From Candidatus Paraburkholderia kirkii (GTDB lineage: Bacteria; Pseudomonadota; Gammaproteobacteria; Burkholderiales; Burkholderiaceae), in assembly GCA_001189345.1 (NCBI GenBank), contig LFKV01000043.1:1-64000 (forward strand): DNA of 64,000 bases. The letters run 5' to 3'. Position numbers and translations under genes: made by a program. Of this stretch, positions 11,119 through 21,492 are shown one piece after another. Positions within the stretch are counted from its first letter, which is position 1. Each line of letters begins with the position of its first letter. The notes beneath the pieces were generated by a model. It did no database searches and was not told the DNA's origin. It saw only the letters and a list, made by a program, of their open reading frames with translations.

Positions 11119-14100
11119 TTAAGACTGGATGGTGTAATGAATGTGCAAAATGATGTCGTTCAGATTTTGCAACAGCGCTTTCTGACGATCGGTGGCATCC
11201 GGGAAGCTCAGCGTCAGGCTGCCCTGATCGTTTACCGGGATGCCTTCAAAAGGCAGGTAGCGCGCGTCATTGAAGTCCAGTACAAATTGCCCACTGTCAT
11301 TCATGCCATGCGACACGGCGATAGCGTTACACCCTTTAGGAAGATTGCTGGCGAAGCCTCCGCCGTAGCTCAGTACCGCCCGCACGTCTTCATAAGGACC
11401 CACCAGGGCAGGCAACGTCACGCTGATTTGTTTAATGTGGCGATGATTACCCAATCCGATGGGATAATCATTGCCGATATCCAGTCCCGACAGTTGTACC
11501 GATGCCAGCAATTGCCCATCAGTGATCCTTAATTCTGTTTGGTTAACCCCTGCGCTGCCGCTGCCATTGTTAAGCATGGCTGCGAGTTTATCTTTCAGCT
11601 CAAATCTGTCACCATCCAGTCCCCGGTAGACTTGTGCCAGTGAGACGGTACGCGTCACTTCCAGCGCCCGTGCATCACTTTCAAGCCAGGCCTTTTCCAT
11701 TTCCGCCAGATTCAGCAGCAGCGTTTCCCCCGCCATAAACCCGGCACTGGCCCCGTTCCAGGCACCCCCCCGGATAAAGATGGCAGCAGGATTATTCAGA
11801 TCCTTGCGAAGCGAAGCCTGGGCCATCAGACACAGCGACTGGCTGAGGTCAAAGAACTGGTAATAAATGGCGCTCAGCTTGCCGCGCATCCAGTTATACA
11901 ACGCCTGATTGGTGAACTTGCGTTGCAGGAACTCCATCTGCGCCAGCGTCTGCGCCTGCTGGGTTTGCAGGTATTCCACCTGCAGCCCGGCGGCTTCATG
12001 GCGTATATCCAGTGCCCTTAACTGGGCGTCAAGCTGTTTCAATTCACTCTCTGCAGTATCACGCTGTATTTGCCACTCATCTCGTCTGCGGCGATAGGAC
12101 TCGGACTGACTCATTCTGTCTGCAGCAATCAGTGTGGCTTCTGCACCAATGGAGATGCCTTGCGCTGTCGCTTGTAGCGGGCCGCCCCATCGGCTACCAC
12201 CGACGGCAAAGCCGAAAATATTCGGCGCTATGTCAGCGATGCTGGCTGCAACCAAGAAACCCTGAGCGCCCAGAGACGCAGAATTCGCTCCCGTCTGCAT
12301 GTCCATGACGCGTTGCTCCTGTCGGGAGATATTTTCCTCCCACAGCGCTGGTACATGGCCAGCCGCTCCTGTACGCCCTTGCGGTTTTCCTCGATAATCT
12401 CCCGATCTGCCGCCACTTCATCCACCACCCGCTCCTGGAGACGGATGTTCTGAGTGATCAGTTCCATCCCCTGGTTCATCAACAGATTGTTGAGTTCGTC
12501 TGCGTCCTGATGCTCCGCCAGACTGAGCAGAGTGGTCCCAAACTGGCTGAGTTGCGCCACCGTGTTACGTGCGCGGTTTAGCAGTACCGGGAAACGCCAG
12601 AGGGGGAAGGTATCAAAGACAGGAGGCTGGTTACTGTCCTGAGCATTCAATACCATGCTGCTCAGCAGCTGTGACGGGTCTGCCCGGTCAGCAAAGAGCG
12701 GCAGGGAGAGGGGCAGGCCATCGATAGTGAGGTTATGACGCAGGTTAAACAGACGCTGACGCAGGGTTTTCCAGTAATCGGCCAGGGTCTCGTTGAACTC
12801 GGGGAAGAACAACCCGGTAAGGGAATTGGCGGTGCGTGTTTCTGGCAACGCATTTTCCCCATTGCAGACATTGGTAAGTATCTGCTGGTAGTTGCGCTGC
12901 AGTGATCTATCCGCCGCGACGGCCAGAGTGGGCTCTCCCCAGTAAGTAACAAAGGTGAGGGCCGGCTCATCTCCCAACAGGCCGAGCGCTTGGACATACC
13001 ACATTTTGGCTTCGTTAAGCGCATCGCGTTCCAACTGCCGATAGGCGCTGTCTCCACGGGCTATCAACAAATCCAGCATTCGCATGAAAGTGGCAACTTT
13101 ATAGTGCATTGGGTCGGCCTGAGCCACGGCATCCGGATCGACGGAGTCCAGCGGGTTGGCGTTCCAGGAGGTCTCTTCTTCCAGTGGGCGAACGTTCCAC
13201 AGATAGTTCTTCTGCAGCTGTCCCTTAACAATGTAGCCGGCCGGGTTCCAGACATAGTTAAGCCAGCGAGTGGCCTCGGTGAAATTTTGCTCCTGCAGCA
13301 GGCGCTGGAAGGCCATCATCGGCGTGTAGTAGAACAGTTCCCAGAAGTAGAGCGCGTAGGCGCCATTGAAATCCATCGGTTCAGTGGTATCACTCAGGAT
13401 GCTCACATCGCTGAACATTGAGATATCGGAACTGGCATGTATCCCCAGTACACCGTTAGTGTCAGTAAAAAACGCGCCGCCCCAGATAACCTCGTTAGGA
13501 TTACGTTGGGTAGTCAAAAATACTTTTGCAACATATCGGCTATCAAGAGGGGGCTAACTTGTGGAATAAACAATCTGACCGTGAGCTCATTATCCTGAAA
13601 CTGTCCGGAATAAATAACATCATTAGCATAAGCCAGCACGTCACCTAGATGCATGCGGAAATTACGACTAGTACCATGCACTGCAGCGTTGTAGGCTGGC
13701 AGCGTGAAGTTGACGTAAAAGCCTTTGCCTAGCTGGGGCTCTGGCAGTCGCTGAGTGCTCATCGTCAGGATGGCATCAATACCGGTGGCAGCCAGACTGA
13801 CAAGGTGGGGTGCCAAGAGCGTATTCAGTCGAATGCGGTGCACACCCAGTTGCATATATTGGGCTCCGGCTTCAGTTGAATGGAACTGAATAATACTGCT
13901 AGGGGTTAAATATGCCCGAGATATAAATAATGTTCCTGTTGCTTCACAAAGTGTGCTTTGCTGATTCTCACTAAGCAGCTTGATTGAAATATCGATGGAG
14001 AGCGAGTTGTTCGATATCAAAGAACCAGGAACAACAATATTGATTCTTCGAAATGTATAGGACATTTCTATAAGATCATTATCTGGCAAGGTATTGCCGT

Positions 14101-17100
14101 ACCTAGATGCCGGAAAATTATAGACCTCGTTATCGAATGATAGAGATAACTGAACCCTTGCATGATCACTAATTCCGGTAGAAATATCTGCCCATCCATT
14201 ATTATGTAACGATGTTCCCATGACTAATTTTTCAGCCCAGGCATGGACCCGGGAAATCATCCGAAAACGTACCGGCGACAAATTATTTACGGGAAGCGCC
14301 ATTGCATCCCCATGTCCGGGCATTAATTGGGCTATGAGTTCCCCGCCATTATCACGCGCCGTAAGCACACGGACAGAATAAGAGGGCGGCGTGGTTATCT
14401 GGGAAAAGCCAATCAAATTTTTTGTCAGATTATAAACTAGATGTGGCGAAGTATCATTATTCTCTCTTATTCCATTACTTGAAATAAATTCATCCCCAGG
14501 TCCACCTGTCGCTTCCATTGCTTTCAAAACTGAGTTATTTGGGTTATAGAAATCATTCAGAATAATAGCGAAAGAATGGTATAAATGTAAAGCTATATTA
14601 TCATCAGAAATCTCGCTGACGATGCTAGGGATATTCGCATTACGAATAATAAAATTATTGTTTGAGTTAACAATCGAAATTAATTTTACATTGGTCGGGA
14701 TTTCATAACCCGAAAGGGCAAGGCGATAACTAGCCTTCCGGACAATTTGTTCACCTCCATGAGGTATAAAATCGAATGTATTTTTTAAGGCCGAAAAAGG
14801 GCTTATTTGAGTTGCACTCAATGACTGAAAATTACCGTCACCATCCGTTATTATTCCAGTTGCGGCGCGATTACTTCCCCCAAAATCGGCATAATGCTCC
14901 GCTATACGATACAAAAAGACGAATAGCTTAGCTTCATCTACAAACACTGAAGCACTCAAGCCCAAGGGATAAGATGCGGATGAAATCCATTCTATCTGCG
15001 CCGTCACATTATGAGTCCATGGAACACTCCAAGTACCATCATGCCGGCTAAAGGCCAGTTTGAGTGTAAAGCGATCCTGCATGCCCACCTGGCCGTTACC
15101 CTCTGTTGCAGCCGTTTCTTCCCGTTCCACCCAAATAATATACAGGCGTTCACGGAATACCACCGGACGCACCATGCCCTGCCAGGCATTAAGCGGCATA
15201 TCAATACGCGTCCACTCCCCCCAGGCGCTAGCCGGCAGCATGCCGTCCTGCAGTTTCGATATATCGACCGTACGCCAGTGGTAGGTCGGCCACCGTTTCA
15301 AAGCGGGTCAGGTAGGTTCTGAATGCATCCTCCACCGCATCCTGCGACAGTTTCCCTTGGCTGATATTCTCCAGCAGTTCATCCATCGCGCTGGTCTGAC
15401 CGATACGTAGAGTCGGGTCAATATAGTTTTCCGGATAGTAAGCCAGCATGGATACCCCCGACCAACTGCTGTAGCGTCCGTTCAGCGACCAGTCGAGGAA
15501 AAACTGCCGGGTGATGACGTCGCTATAGGCGCCACTTTCCATTCCGTTCATGGCGCGGTTAATGTAGAGTTGCAGGCTGGCGATGGCTTCAGCAAGCTGG
15601 GACGTACGCACCTGGGCCGATACCTGGTTGTCAATCAGCAGGTAACTGTAGAGTTCGTCCCTGTTGCGTAAAAATGCGCCCTGAGGCTGGCAGTAGGCCC
15701 GAAACCAGGCGCTCAGCACAGTGCTGAAGCGTTCTGATGTTAGGGATTCGAGTTCCCGGGCCGCCCTTCCTTCTGCCGCCGCCTCCATGGCGTGTGCCAT
15801 ATTTTGCCAAAGTTGCCAGATATCGTCGCCGCGCTTTGGCAGGGACACATACTGCAGGCTCAGTAGCTGTCGTATCGTGCCCGGCATCACGTTTAACGCA
15901 TCGCTGACGTTTTTCCACTGCAGGGCCCGGTAGATGTTCTGCCAGTTATCCAGGGCAGCCACACCGGCACAGTCCATCGCCTGTTCAATCATCAACAGCT
16001 CAGTTTCCATCACTGACGCCAGCACCTCCGATGTTAGTGTCGCTTGATCAAGAGCGTCCAGCATCTCCGAGCCGCGTACACCGAGACTGTTCAGCCACTG
16101 GTGAAATGCATGCAACGACCTGAGCATAGTCACCCGGTCTGCGGACACTCCATCTCCCATAAGCTGATTATCGGAACGCACCAAGGCAGTCACTTCGGCT
16201 TCACTCAGCCTCAGTTTTTGTACCATAAGGCCCGTCTGCGCCAGGGCATGGCAGAAGCGGGCAATCTGTGCACTCTCTTCTGGACTCAGACTCTCCCGAG
16301 CAGCAAGTTGAGCAAAACCGGAAATATTCAGTACATCCGGCCGCAAAACTTCCGTCCACAACAGAACGTAGCGCCCCATCTCTGGCGAAGAAAGGGACAA
16401 TGTCGCCGCAATAAAGGGAGCCAACAGGCCGGCCAGCGATTCCCGGTCCTGTTTATCCACATCCACGGTGGCCAGGCGAGTGTGTAAAGATGACAGTAGG
16501 GTGTGCATTTCCGGCGTCAGGGTGATGCCTGATTGCCGGGTGCCCAACAGGAAAAGTTCGCCGGGCGACAAGGTCATATCTGTCATCAGCAGCCGGGTCT
16601 GATAGAGAAACTCGGTCAGTGCGCGCCACTGGGAAAGTGATAACGAGTTTGCATTTATGCCCTGACAGGGTGACAGTTGATACAGGAGAGTGAGTTCTGA
16701 CACCGTTAAGTCGTGCACACGGGCAAGCAGGCGCAGGCGCCAGAGATGTGAAATGGTGTTGATATCATCAGTAATGGCATTAGTAAAGGTATTATCAACA
16801 AGCTGACAAAGGGTTATCAACTCAGCGCTGTTAACTCCCAGACCTCGCTTCAGAACGGCGGTAGCAAAGTTATCTTCCCCGTCTTCAGGCTGGATAACCA
16901 AAGGCACATTACTCGGGCTGAATCGATTCCCACCCAGTGGCGGCGAGTTAAAAATGCGGTCAAAGTGGCTGCCCTGCCCATCAGCAACCTGATTGCTGAT
17001 GGCGGCACTGCTGAGTACCAGGGCGTCGTCTAGACTCACGCCATAGCGGGTCTGATAAAACAGACCGGTGAACAAATTACCGAGAACATTACGGTTGATA

Positions 17101-18264
17101 ATGCCTTCATTGTTACTGCTAAAAACCAGCGTTTCCAGTTGAGAACGTGACAGTCCCGTCGCTTGGCAGAGACGGATGGTTTTGTTGAGTTTCAGCATGT
17201 AGCCTTTGGGAGAAAGACTCTCGATTCTGAAGTTAACACTGCTCCAGAAATAGCCACCATTTGGTTGTTGTCTTTTGATACCAATAGTCACGATATTTTC
17301 CAGAGCATCTTCTGAAAGCGTTATTTCACGAGAGTGATGCGCCCCCCGCCTGAGGAACGAAGCCCGCCTCATTATAAAGTTCCCCTGCTGCAGATACATG
17401 GGTTGTCCTGATAGCAAAATTACTCAGTTCGGATCTTGTTTGTCGTAAACTGAAACGGACCTCGAAACGATTGCCGCCAAAAGGAATAAGCTCCAGGTAA
17501 TGCAGCTGATCTGGATTATCTGTCCATTGAATATTGATATGGTACTTTTCGACAGTCCAGTTATCCAGACGTACTAAGCCTGTATAACGGCCGTCAACAT
17601 AAACAGATCTCCCTCCATCAGAAGCACTATTTTCGAAAAATAAAATATTGTCGCCATTGCCGATGAACGTTTCCAACTGCTCACGAGAAATGTCATAGTA
17701 ATCTGCGATCACCTGCGGAGAATAAAATTCATTGATATCTTGAGCAAAGTTTTTATCGTAAAGCTCTGCAGTGTTTTGACCTGTGATATCTTCGATCAGT
17801 ATCTCTTTAAGTTCGGGAGAGATATTAGCCAGAATAGCCAACAGGGAGCCATTATCGTTTTCTCCCGTCACATCCGGATTACTCGAGAGTACTGCTAAGT
17901 CAGGTTGTTTTTTCAGCATCACCTGTCGGGCAGTCTCATAGGGCTGATGATAAGGCGTCTGCCCGGTCTGCCGATGGGTCGCCAGGTTTTTCAACAGGTC
18001 TTCTGACGTTATGTCCTGCTGCCTGGCAATATGCTCCGCCAGCACTTCGTTGGCCAGCGTCAGGGTGGACACCTCTTCGTCCATGTTTTTCTGGCTCAGC
18101 TGCAGGCTGGCCAAATCGGGACGACGGGTACTCAGATTGAATGCTGAAGAAGGAAAGTGCAGCTCTTGGGCTTCACGATACAATACTGTCAGATAGGCGG
18201 CCGGAGAGAACATCGACGCGACCGAATTCGGTGAAACAAATTGGTAGTTATGCGTAGAGATGTA
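11119..18264 (-). pseudogene. TcA (TcdA-like) insecticidal toxin subunit, multiply frameshifted
   Basis: One gene of about 7.1 kb colinear with the TcdA family (pore-forming and receptor-binding A subunit, about 2,500 residues), now in five frames read leftwards. They are 18264-17345 (FVSPNSVASMFSPAAYLTVL, RRPDLASL), 17345-15295 (neuraminidase-like linker and shell, YFWSSVNFRIESLS), 15295-13515, 13515-12330 (EPMDFNGAYALYFWELFYYT) and 12330-11119. The last contains the pore-forming coiled coil and ends normally (VALPALVGPYEDVRAVL-type region, then NDIILHIHYTIQS). The first lesion lies in a C6 run at 17342-17347. The second, near 15295, also loses about 30 residues. Others lie near 13515 and 12330. 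About 110 N-terminal codons are missing next to the endolysin stop. The internal part 13.9-15.0 kb is notably AT-rich. Confidence 0.9.
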
Positions 18265-18273
18265 AATATCAGA

Positions 18274-18933
18274 TTAGGGGTGTTGGTTTTTATCGACAAG
18301 GCCGAAGTGAGCTTCAAGCAGACACCGGATTTTTGCGGTTTCATCCTTCAGATCACGAAGTTCAGTCAGAATATCTGTAGATTCAGAGGGAACTGGTACA
18401 TTGTCATCAGGTATCTGTGGAGGGAATTGTAGTTTATGTAACGCAGATTCGAAAACCATCAGCAACTGATCCAGTTTATGCTCTGGTTGTCCATATCCTG
18501 CACCCGGAAAAGAGGCCCAGATATTTGCACAGCGAGAAATAGCCTCGCGGATCTGATGTTGACGAATGTCGGTAAGGGCATTGCGCTCACGAATAAGCTG
18601 TATGGCCCATAAATCTTGTGAAAGCGGACCAAAGTCTGGCAACTTCAACTGATCGCGGTAATGTACCCAGTGAGTTCTCAAAAACTGATAGCGTCCCGAC
18701 GCGCTTGAATAAAGCGAGCCAGCGACGTGCTTCGGCGCTCGGCCATTATTGAACGGATGTGCACTAAAATCAGAAAAAACTTCGGGACCGTCGCTACCTG
18801 TGACAATGACATCGTAGCCGTCCATGCTGGTCAATGGATGGACGGCTGTGGAAGTACCCTCAGACCAAGCAATCGTGTCTAAAAAAGCGCACAGATGAAT
18901 GTCCCCTGCTTGAACTGCTGAAATAAACGGCAT
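18274..18933 (-). CDS. Phage-type endolysin, GH104/lambda R-like
   Basis: This 219-residue protein resembles lambda-R-type peptidoglycan lytic transglycosylases. It shows LDTIAWSEGTST, GYDVIVTGSDGPEVFSDFSA, SGRYQFLRTHW, LPDFGPLSQDLWAIQLI and IWASFPGAGYGQPEHKLDQL, with the catalytic Glu likely in WSEGT (about residue 25). The start MPFISAV at 18933 is chosen because GGAGG lies 5 bases upstream, whereas the upstream ATG at 18945 overlaps that site. A charged C-terminal tail (LRDLKDETAKIRCLLEAH) is extra. Phage lysis genes commonly accompany Tc toxin genes and are thought to release the toxin. The gene lies immediately upstream of the dead TcA gene and is itself intact. No holin is visible. Confidence 0.8.
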   Translation of the reverse strand: MPFISAVQAGDIHLCAFLDTIAWSEGTSTAVHPLTSMDGYDVIVTGSDGPEVFSDFSAHPFNNGRAPKHVAGSLYSSASGRYQFLRTHWVHYRDQLKLPDFGPLSQDLWAIQLIRERNALTDIRQHQIREAISRCANIWASFPGAGYGQPEHKLDQLLMVFESALHKLQFPPQIPDDNVPVPSESTDILTELRDLKDETAKIRCLLEAHFGLVDKNQHP

Positions 18934-18945
18934 AAATACCTCCAT

Positions 18946-19177
18946 TCTCTATGTATTTGGATAAATATTACGGATTGGAGTAAAAATGGCGGGATGTTCG
19001 TCGTAATGGCGCCAACTGAAAGTGGTGTCGAACGCGACTCAAACAAATCGAGAATGCGATTTTTTACTGGACTTTGCAACGACTACTTCACCGCTTTCGG
19101 CCATGGCTTTAGGCTTGTGGAAGCTTTCGCCTTCGATGCCTATGCGGCGGGCACTGTCGCGTAATCGGTCGAGTATG
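18946..19177. other. Short intergenic region upstream of the endolysin
   Basis: It is partly AT-rich and presumably holds the endolysin promoter. No gene is recognised. Confidence 0.4.
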
Positions 19178-19214
19178 TGGACTTGCTCCCGCATAACCGG
19201 ACAGCCGGTCCCGC

Positions 19215-20312
19215 TTAGGTTGGAGAATTTGCTTGCCGACGAAACTCGCGCGGCGAGCGGTATTTAAGGGCGCTATGCGGGTGTGACTCGTTATCGTGGT
19301 CGAACGCGATGGCCAGATTTTGCAGCGCCGTCCTGGCGTCGGGTTTCGGCATCCACGAAACGTAATCACGCTTTATCGTTTCGTAATCACGCTTTATCGT
19401 TTTAACGAAGCTCTCGGCCATCCCGTTGCTTTGCGGACTTCTGACGGGTGTCGTTACTGGCTTCAGTCCGATTTTTCGAGAGAACTTCAATGTGTCATCG
19501 GCAATGTAGCAGGAACCATCGTCGCTTAACCACTCGACTTCCCTGTCGGCCTTCAACGCGCCGGTGAAGCGGTTCTCGACGGCTTGAAGCATGACGTCAC
19601 GCACCATATCGCCAGTGTAACCGCCTGTGCTCGCGGCCCAACTCATGGCTTCGCGGTCGCAACAGTCGAGTGCGAAGACGACACGCAATGGGACACCGGC
19701 ATCGCAGCGGAATTCGAAGCCATCCGAGCACCAGCGCATGTTGCTGCTATCCACCGCGACCTTGCCGTCATGCCGACGCGTAGACGAGGCGTGCCGAGGG
19801 CGATGTTCAAGCAGCAGGCCGTGGCGACGCATCACGCGATACACGCGCTTTGCATTTACTCGCGGTTGAGCCAGCATGTCCCGGCTTCGCCTCAGCAACG
19901 CCCAAGCACCTCGGTATCCATACGTCGGCGCGTCGCCTAACAACTCATGAAGTTCGGCGACAAGCGCCGTGTCGTCGAGCACGGGCATCTTGCGCCGGTC
20001 GACCCAGTCAGCCGGCCGCTTCGACTTGACTGCGAGATTCGAGCGCGACACCCCCAGGACTTCACAGACCGTCTTCAACGGTCGTCCCCCGGCAGCAATG
20101 GTGAGCGCAGTCAATTTTTTTGTTCGACCATACTCCACTGCTTCACGGAGGATTTCTACCTCCATCGTCTTCTTTCCTAGCAATCGCTGCAGCTCGCGAA
20201 TCTGCTTCATTGCTTCGGCTAGGTCAGATGCCGGCACCACGTGCTCGCCGGCAGACCACCAATAGGCTCTCGTCCTGATAGAGCTTGCGCCAGCCGAAGA
20301 CTTGGTTGGCAT
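19215..20312 (-). CDS. IS3-family OrfB integrase-type transposase
   Basis: The protein contains [20 protein letters not shown] (leucine-zipper part), then a DDE domain. D is in [13 protein letters not shown], the next D in [16 protein letters not shown] and the E in [14 protein letters not shown]. Near the C-terminus [12 protein letters not shown] shows a 7-residue duplication caused by a 21-bp tandem repeat. In IS2-type elements OrfB is normally made as an OrfA-OrfB fusion by frameshifting, and the frame overlap at 20224-20312 is compatible with that. Confidence 0.85.
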   Translation of the reverse strand: MPTKSSAGASSIRTRAYWWSAGEHVVPASDLAEAMKQIRELQRLLGKKTMEVEILREAVEYGRTKKLTALTIAAGGRPLKTVCEVLGVSRSNLAVKSKRPADWVDRRKMPVLDDTALVAELHELLGDAPTYGYRGAWALLRRSRDMLAQPRVNAKRVYRVMRRHGLLLEHRPRHASSTRRHDGKVAVDSSNMRWCSDGFEFRCDAGVPLRVVFALDCCDREAMSWAASTGGYTGDMVRDVMLQAVENRFTGALKADREVEWLSDDGSCYIADDTLKFSRKIGLKPVTTPVRSPQSNGMAESFVKTIKRDYETIKRDYVSWMPKPDARTALQNLAIAFDHDNESHPHSALKYRSPREFRRQANSPT

Positions 20313-20466
20313 TCACTTGATGTCGGCGAGCGACGCCAGAGACCGTTGCACCGGGCTCGAAAGTCTCGCGAACTATCGCTAGTTTCTCTTCAACCGAACG
20401 CCGGCAGCGCTGCTCCGGCTGGGTCAGAACTTCTAGAGGTTCCACGTTGTGACTAGGCTTAAACAT
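20224..20466 (-). CDS. IS3-family OrfA DNA-binding protein
   Basis: An 80-residue protein with a helix-turn-helix ([36 protein letters not shown]). It is the usual OrfA of IS2-type elements, overlapping OrfB in another frame. Confidence 0.8.
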   Translation of the reverse strand: MFKPSHNVEPLEVLTQPEQRCRRSVEEKLAIVRETFEPGATVSGVARRHQVNANQVFGWRKLYQDESLLVVCRRARGAGI

Positions 20467-20541
20467 AGGCAGAAGACTACCTCAAAATTTAAGCGTCACC
20501 GCATGTCCGGCTTTTGCGGGGGGGGGGGGGGGGCAAGTCCA

Positions 20542-20767
20542 GTTCATTTTGTTAAGGGTTCTAAGCCAGAATTAACCTTCGGCACCCAATGCAACTCTTC
20601 AGCAAACACCCGATGTCACAGTCTAAAAATCTGCGGCAAATCATCTTTTGACGAAGCGAGACGAATTCGATAAGCCCGCAGTAGTTCCCGCCGATCCACG
20701 TTAATACTCATGCTTTCGCCAGATTGGGTTGACCTGTTCTAAATATTGAAATTGGAAAACGAGTTAG
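20542..20767. other. Intergenic stretch, no recognised gene
   Basis: About 225 bases between the IS3 element and the conserved regulatory region. Nothing coding is supported. Confidence 0.4.
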
Positions 20768-20989
20768 TTGTATAGACGGCTACCGCACCTCGATCGTCTT
20801 TTTTCAGGGCTGAGCGACGTTCCTCAAGCAAGTTTGAGCACAAACGCCGTTCGCTCTTTTGCTGGCTGTGGTGAGAATCTAATGATGTGCTCGACCGCGC
20901 ACACCTGTCCAAATGGACAGATGATTAACATCCAGAATTCCGTAGGATGCTTGTTGAAGAGCAGTTTCATTGCTAGTGGAGAGCACGAC
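20768..20989 (+). promoter_or_regulatory. Conserved upstream region of cyclitol cluster 1
   Basis: About 200 bases are clearly homologous to the region upstream of the JmjC/peptide operon (62440-62640, reverse complement) and, from 20889 on, to that upstream of cluster 2 (42362-42460). It contains a lux-box-like palindrome at 20902-20923 and a -10-like TAGGAT at 20943-20948. If transcription starts about 7 bases after TAGGAT, the palindrome centre lies near -42, as in class II LuxR-type promoters. CAACATCC-type and GGATG-type half sites flank an 11-base spacer just downstream. Confidence 0.7.
20902..20923. promoter_or_regulatory. lux-box-like operator 1
   Basis: The core is ACCTGTCCAAATGGACAGAT, an inverted repeat with an 8-base centre bounded by ACCTGT and ACAGAT. 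The Vibrio fischeri lux box has the same outer hexamers (ACCTGT...ACAGGT) and length. Two other copies stand before other operons in this window. Confidence 0.65.
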
Positions 20990-21045
20990 ATGGTACGGTC
21001 ACCAACTCAAACCCAGTAGTCAGCGAGACGAAGATTGGCAGTATT
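20990..21045 (+). pseudogene. Relic of an EEVS gene start
   Basis: ATG 20990 reads MVRSPTQTQ and stops. DNA identity continues past the stop with the start of the cluster 2 cyclase gene (42467 onward, MARSPAQLSSQ) through CAGTATTG near 21045. It then jumps to GH4 sequence. It is the first 20-odd codons of a lost second copy of that gene. Confidence 0.7.
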
Positions 21046-21475
21046 GTCGTGGCTTTCTCTGCAACCTGCGGGTTGGGAACGAGAACGTGCTTGCCAGACT
21101 CGTGACTGCACTTTGCGATGAGCGAACCGGACACGGCGTTTGCGGCATAGGGCCAGAACTTATTGCACAACTTGATGATGCGGTTCCGTTGAAGTACTTC
21201 ACGATGTTGAATGGATAGCCCATCCAAGAGCCAGGTCGGGCGCATGCACTGAAGAACGGTACGTGAACGAGCATACCAAGAGCTTCTCCAAAGACCGACT
21301 GTTTATTCGCCGTCCGTGCGCGCGCGGAGCATGCCTTGGTATGAACACGCTGTACCGACTTTTGCTACTCTGTTGGGGCATGCCCCATCCATCACCTGCA
21401 CGGCAAACATTGGTGGTTCCGATGACATTGCGCAAGAAACGATAGTCAGGCTAGACCGAGGCAAACTATCAATCG
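21046..21475 (+). pseudogene. Relic of GH4-like gene, C-terminal half
   Basis: The DNA matches the second half of the GH4-like gene at 45605-46645. The match runs from the FLYNLRVGDENVF region (about codon 195) to RMVRLDRSKLTI, with several frameshifts and stops, for example a stop after MLNG. It directly abuts the EEVS relic, so a deletion removed everything between. The final part, SMPWYEHAVPTFATLLGHAP, stays open and runs into the next gene in frame, but it is not part of that protein. Confidence 0.8.
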
Positions 21476-21492
21476 GAAGGGAATTCACAGCG

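Larger units (their letters stand above)
19178..20541 (-). mobile_element. IS3-family (IS2-type) element, complete copy 2
   Basis: Terminal repeats are TGGACTTGCTCCCGCATAAC at 19178 and, at the other end, GTCCGGCTTTTGCGG, a G run and CAAGTCCA ending at 20541. OrfA and OrfB lie on the minus strand in the usual overlapping arrangement. The right end carries a run of 16 G at 20518-20533, where sister copies have about 5. Confidence 0.9.
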
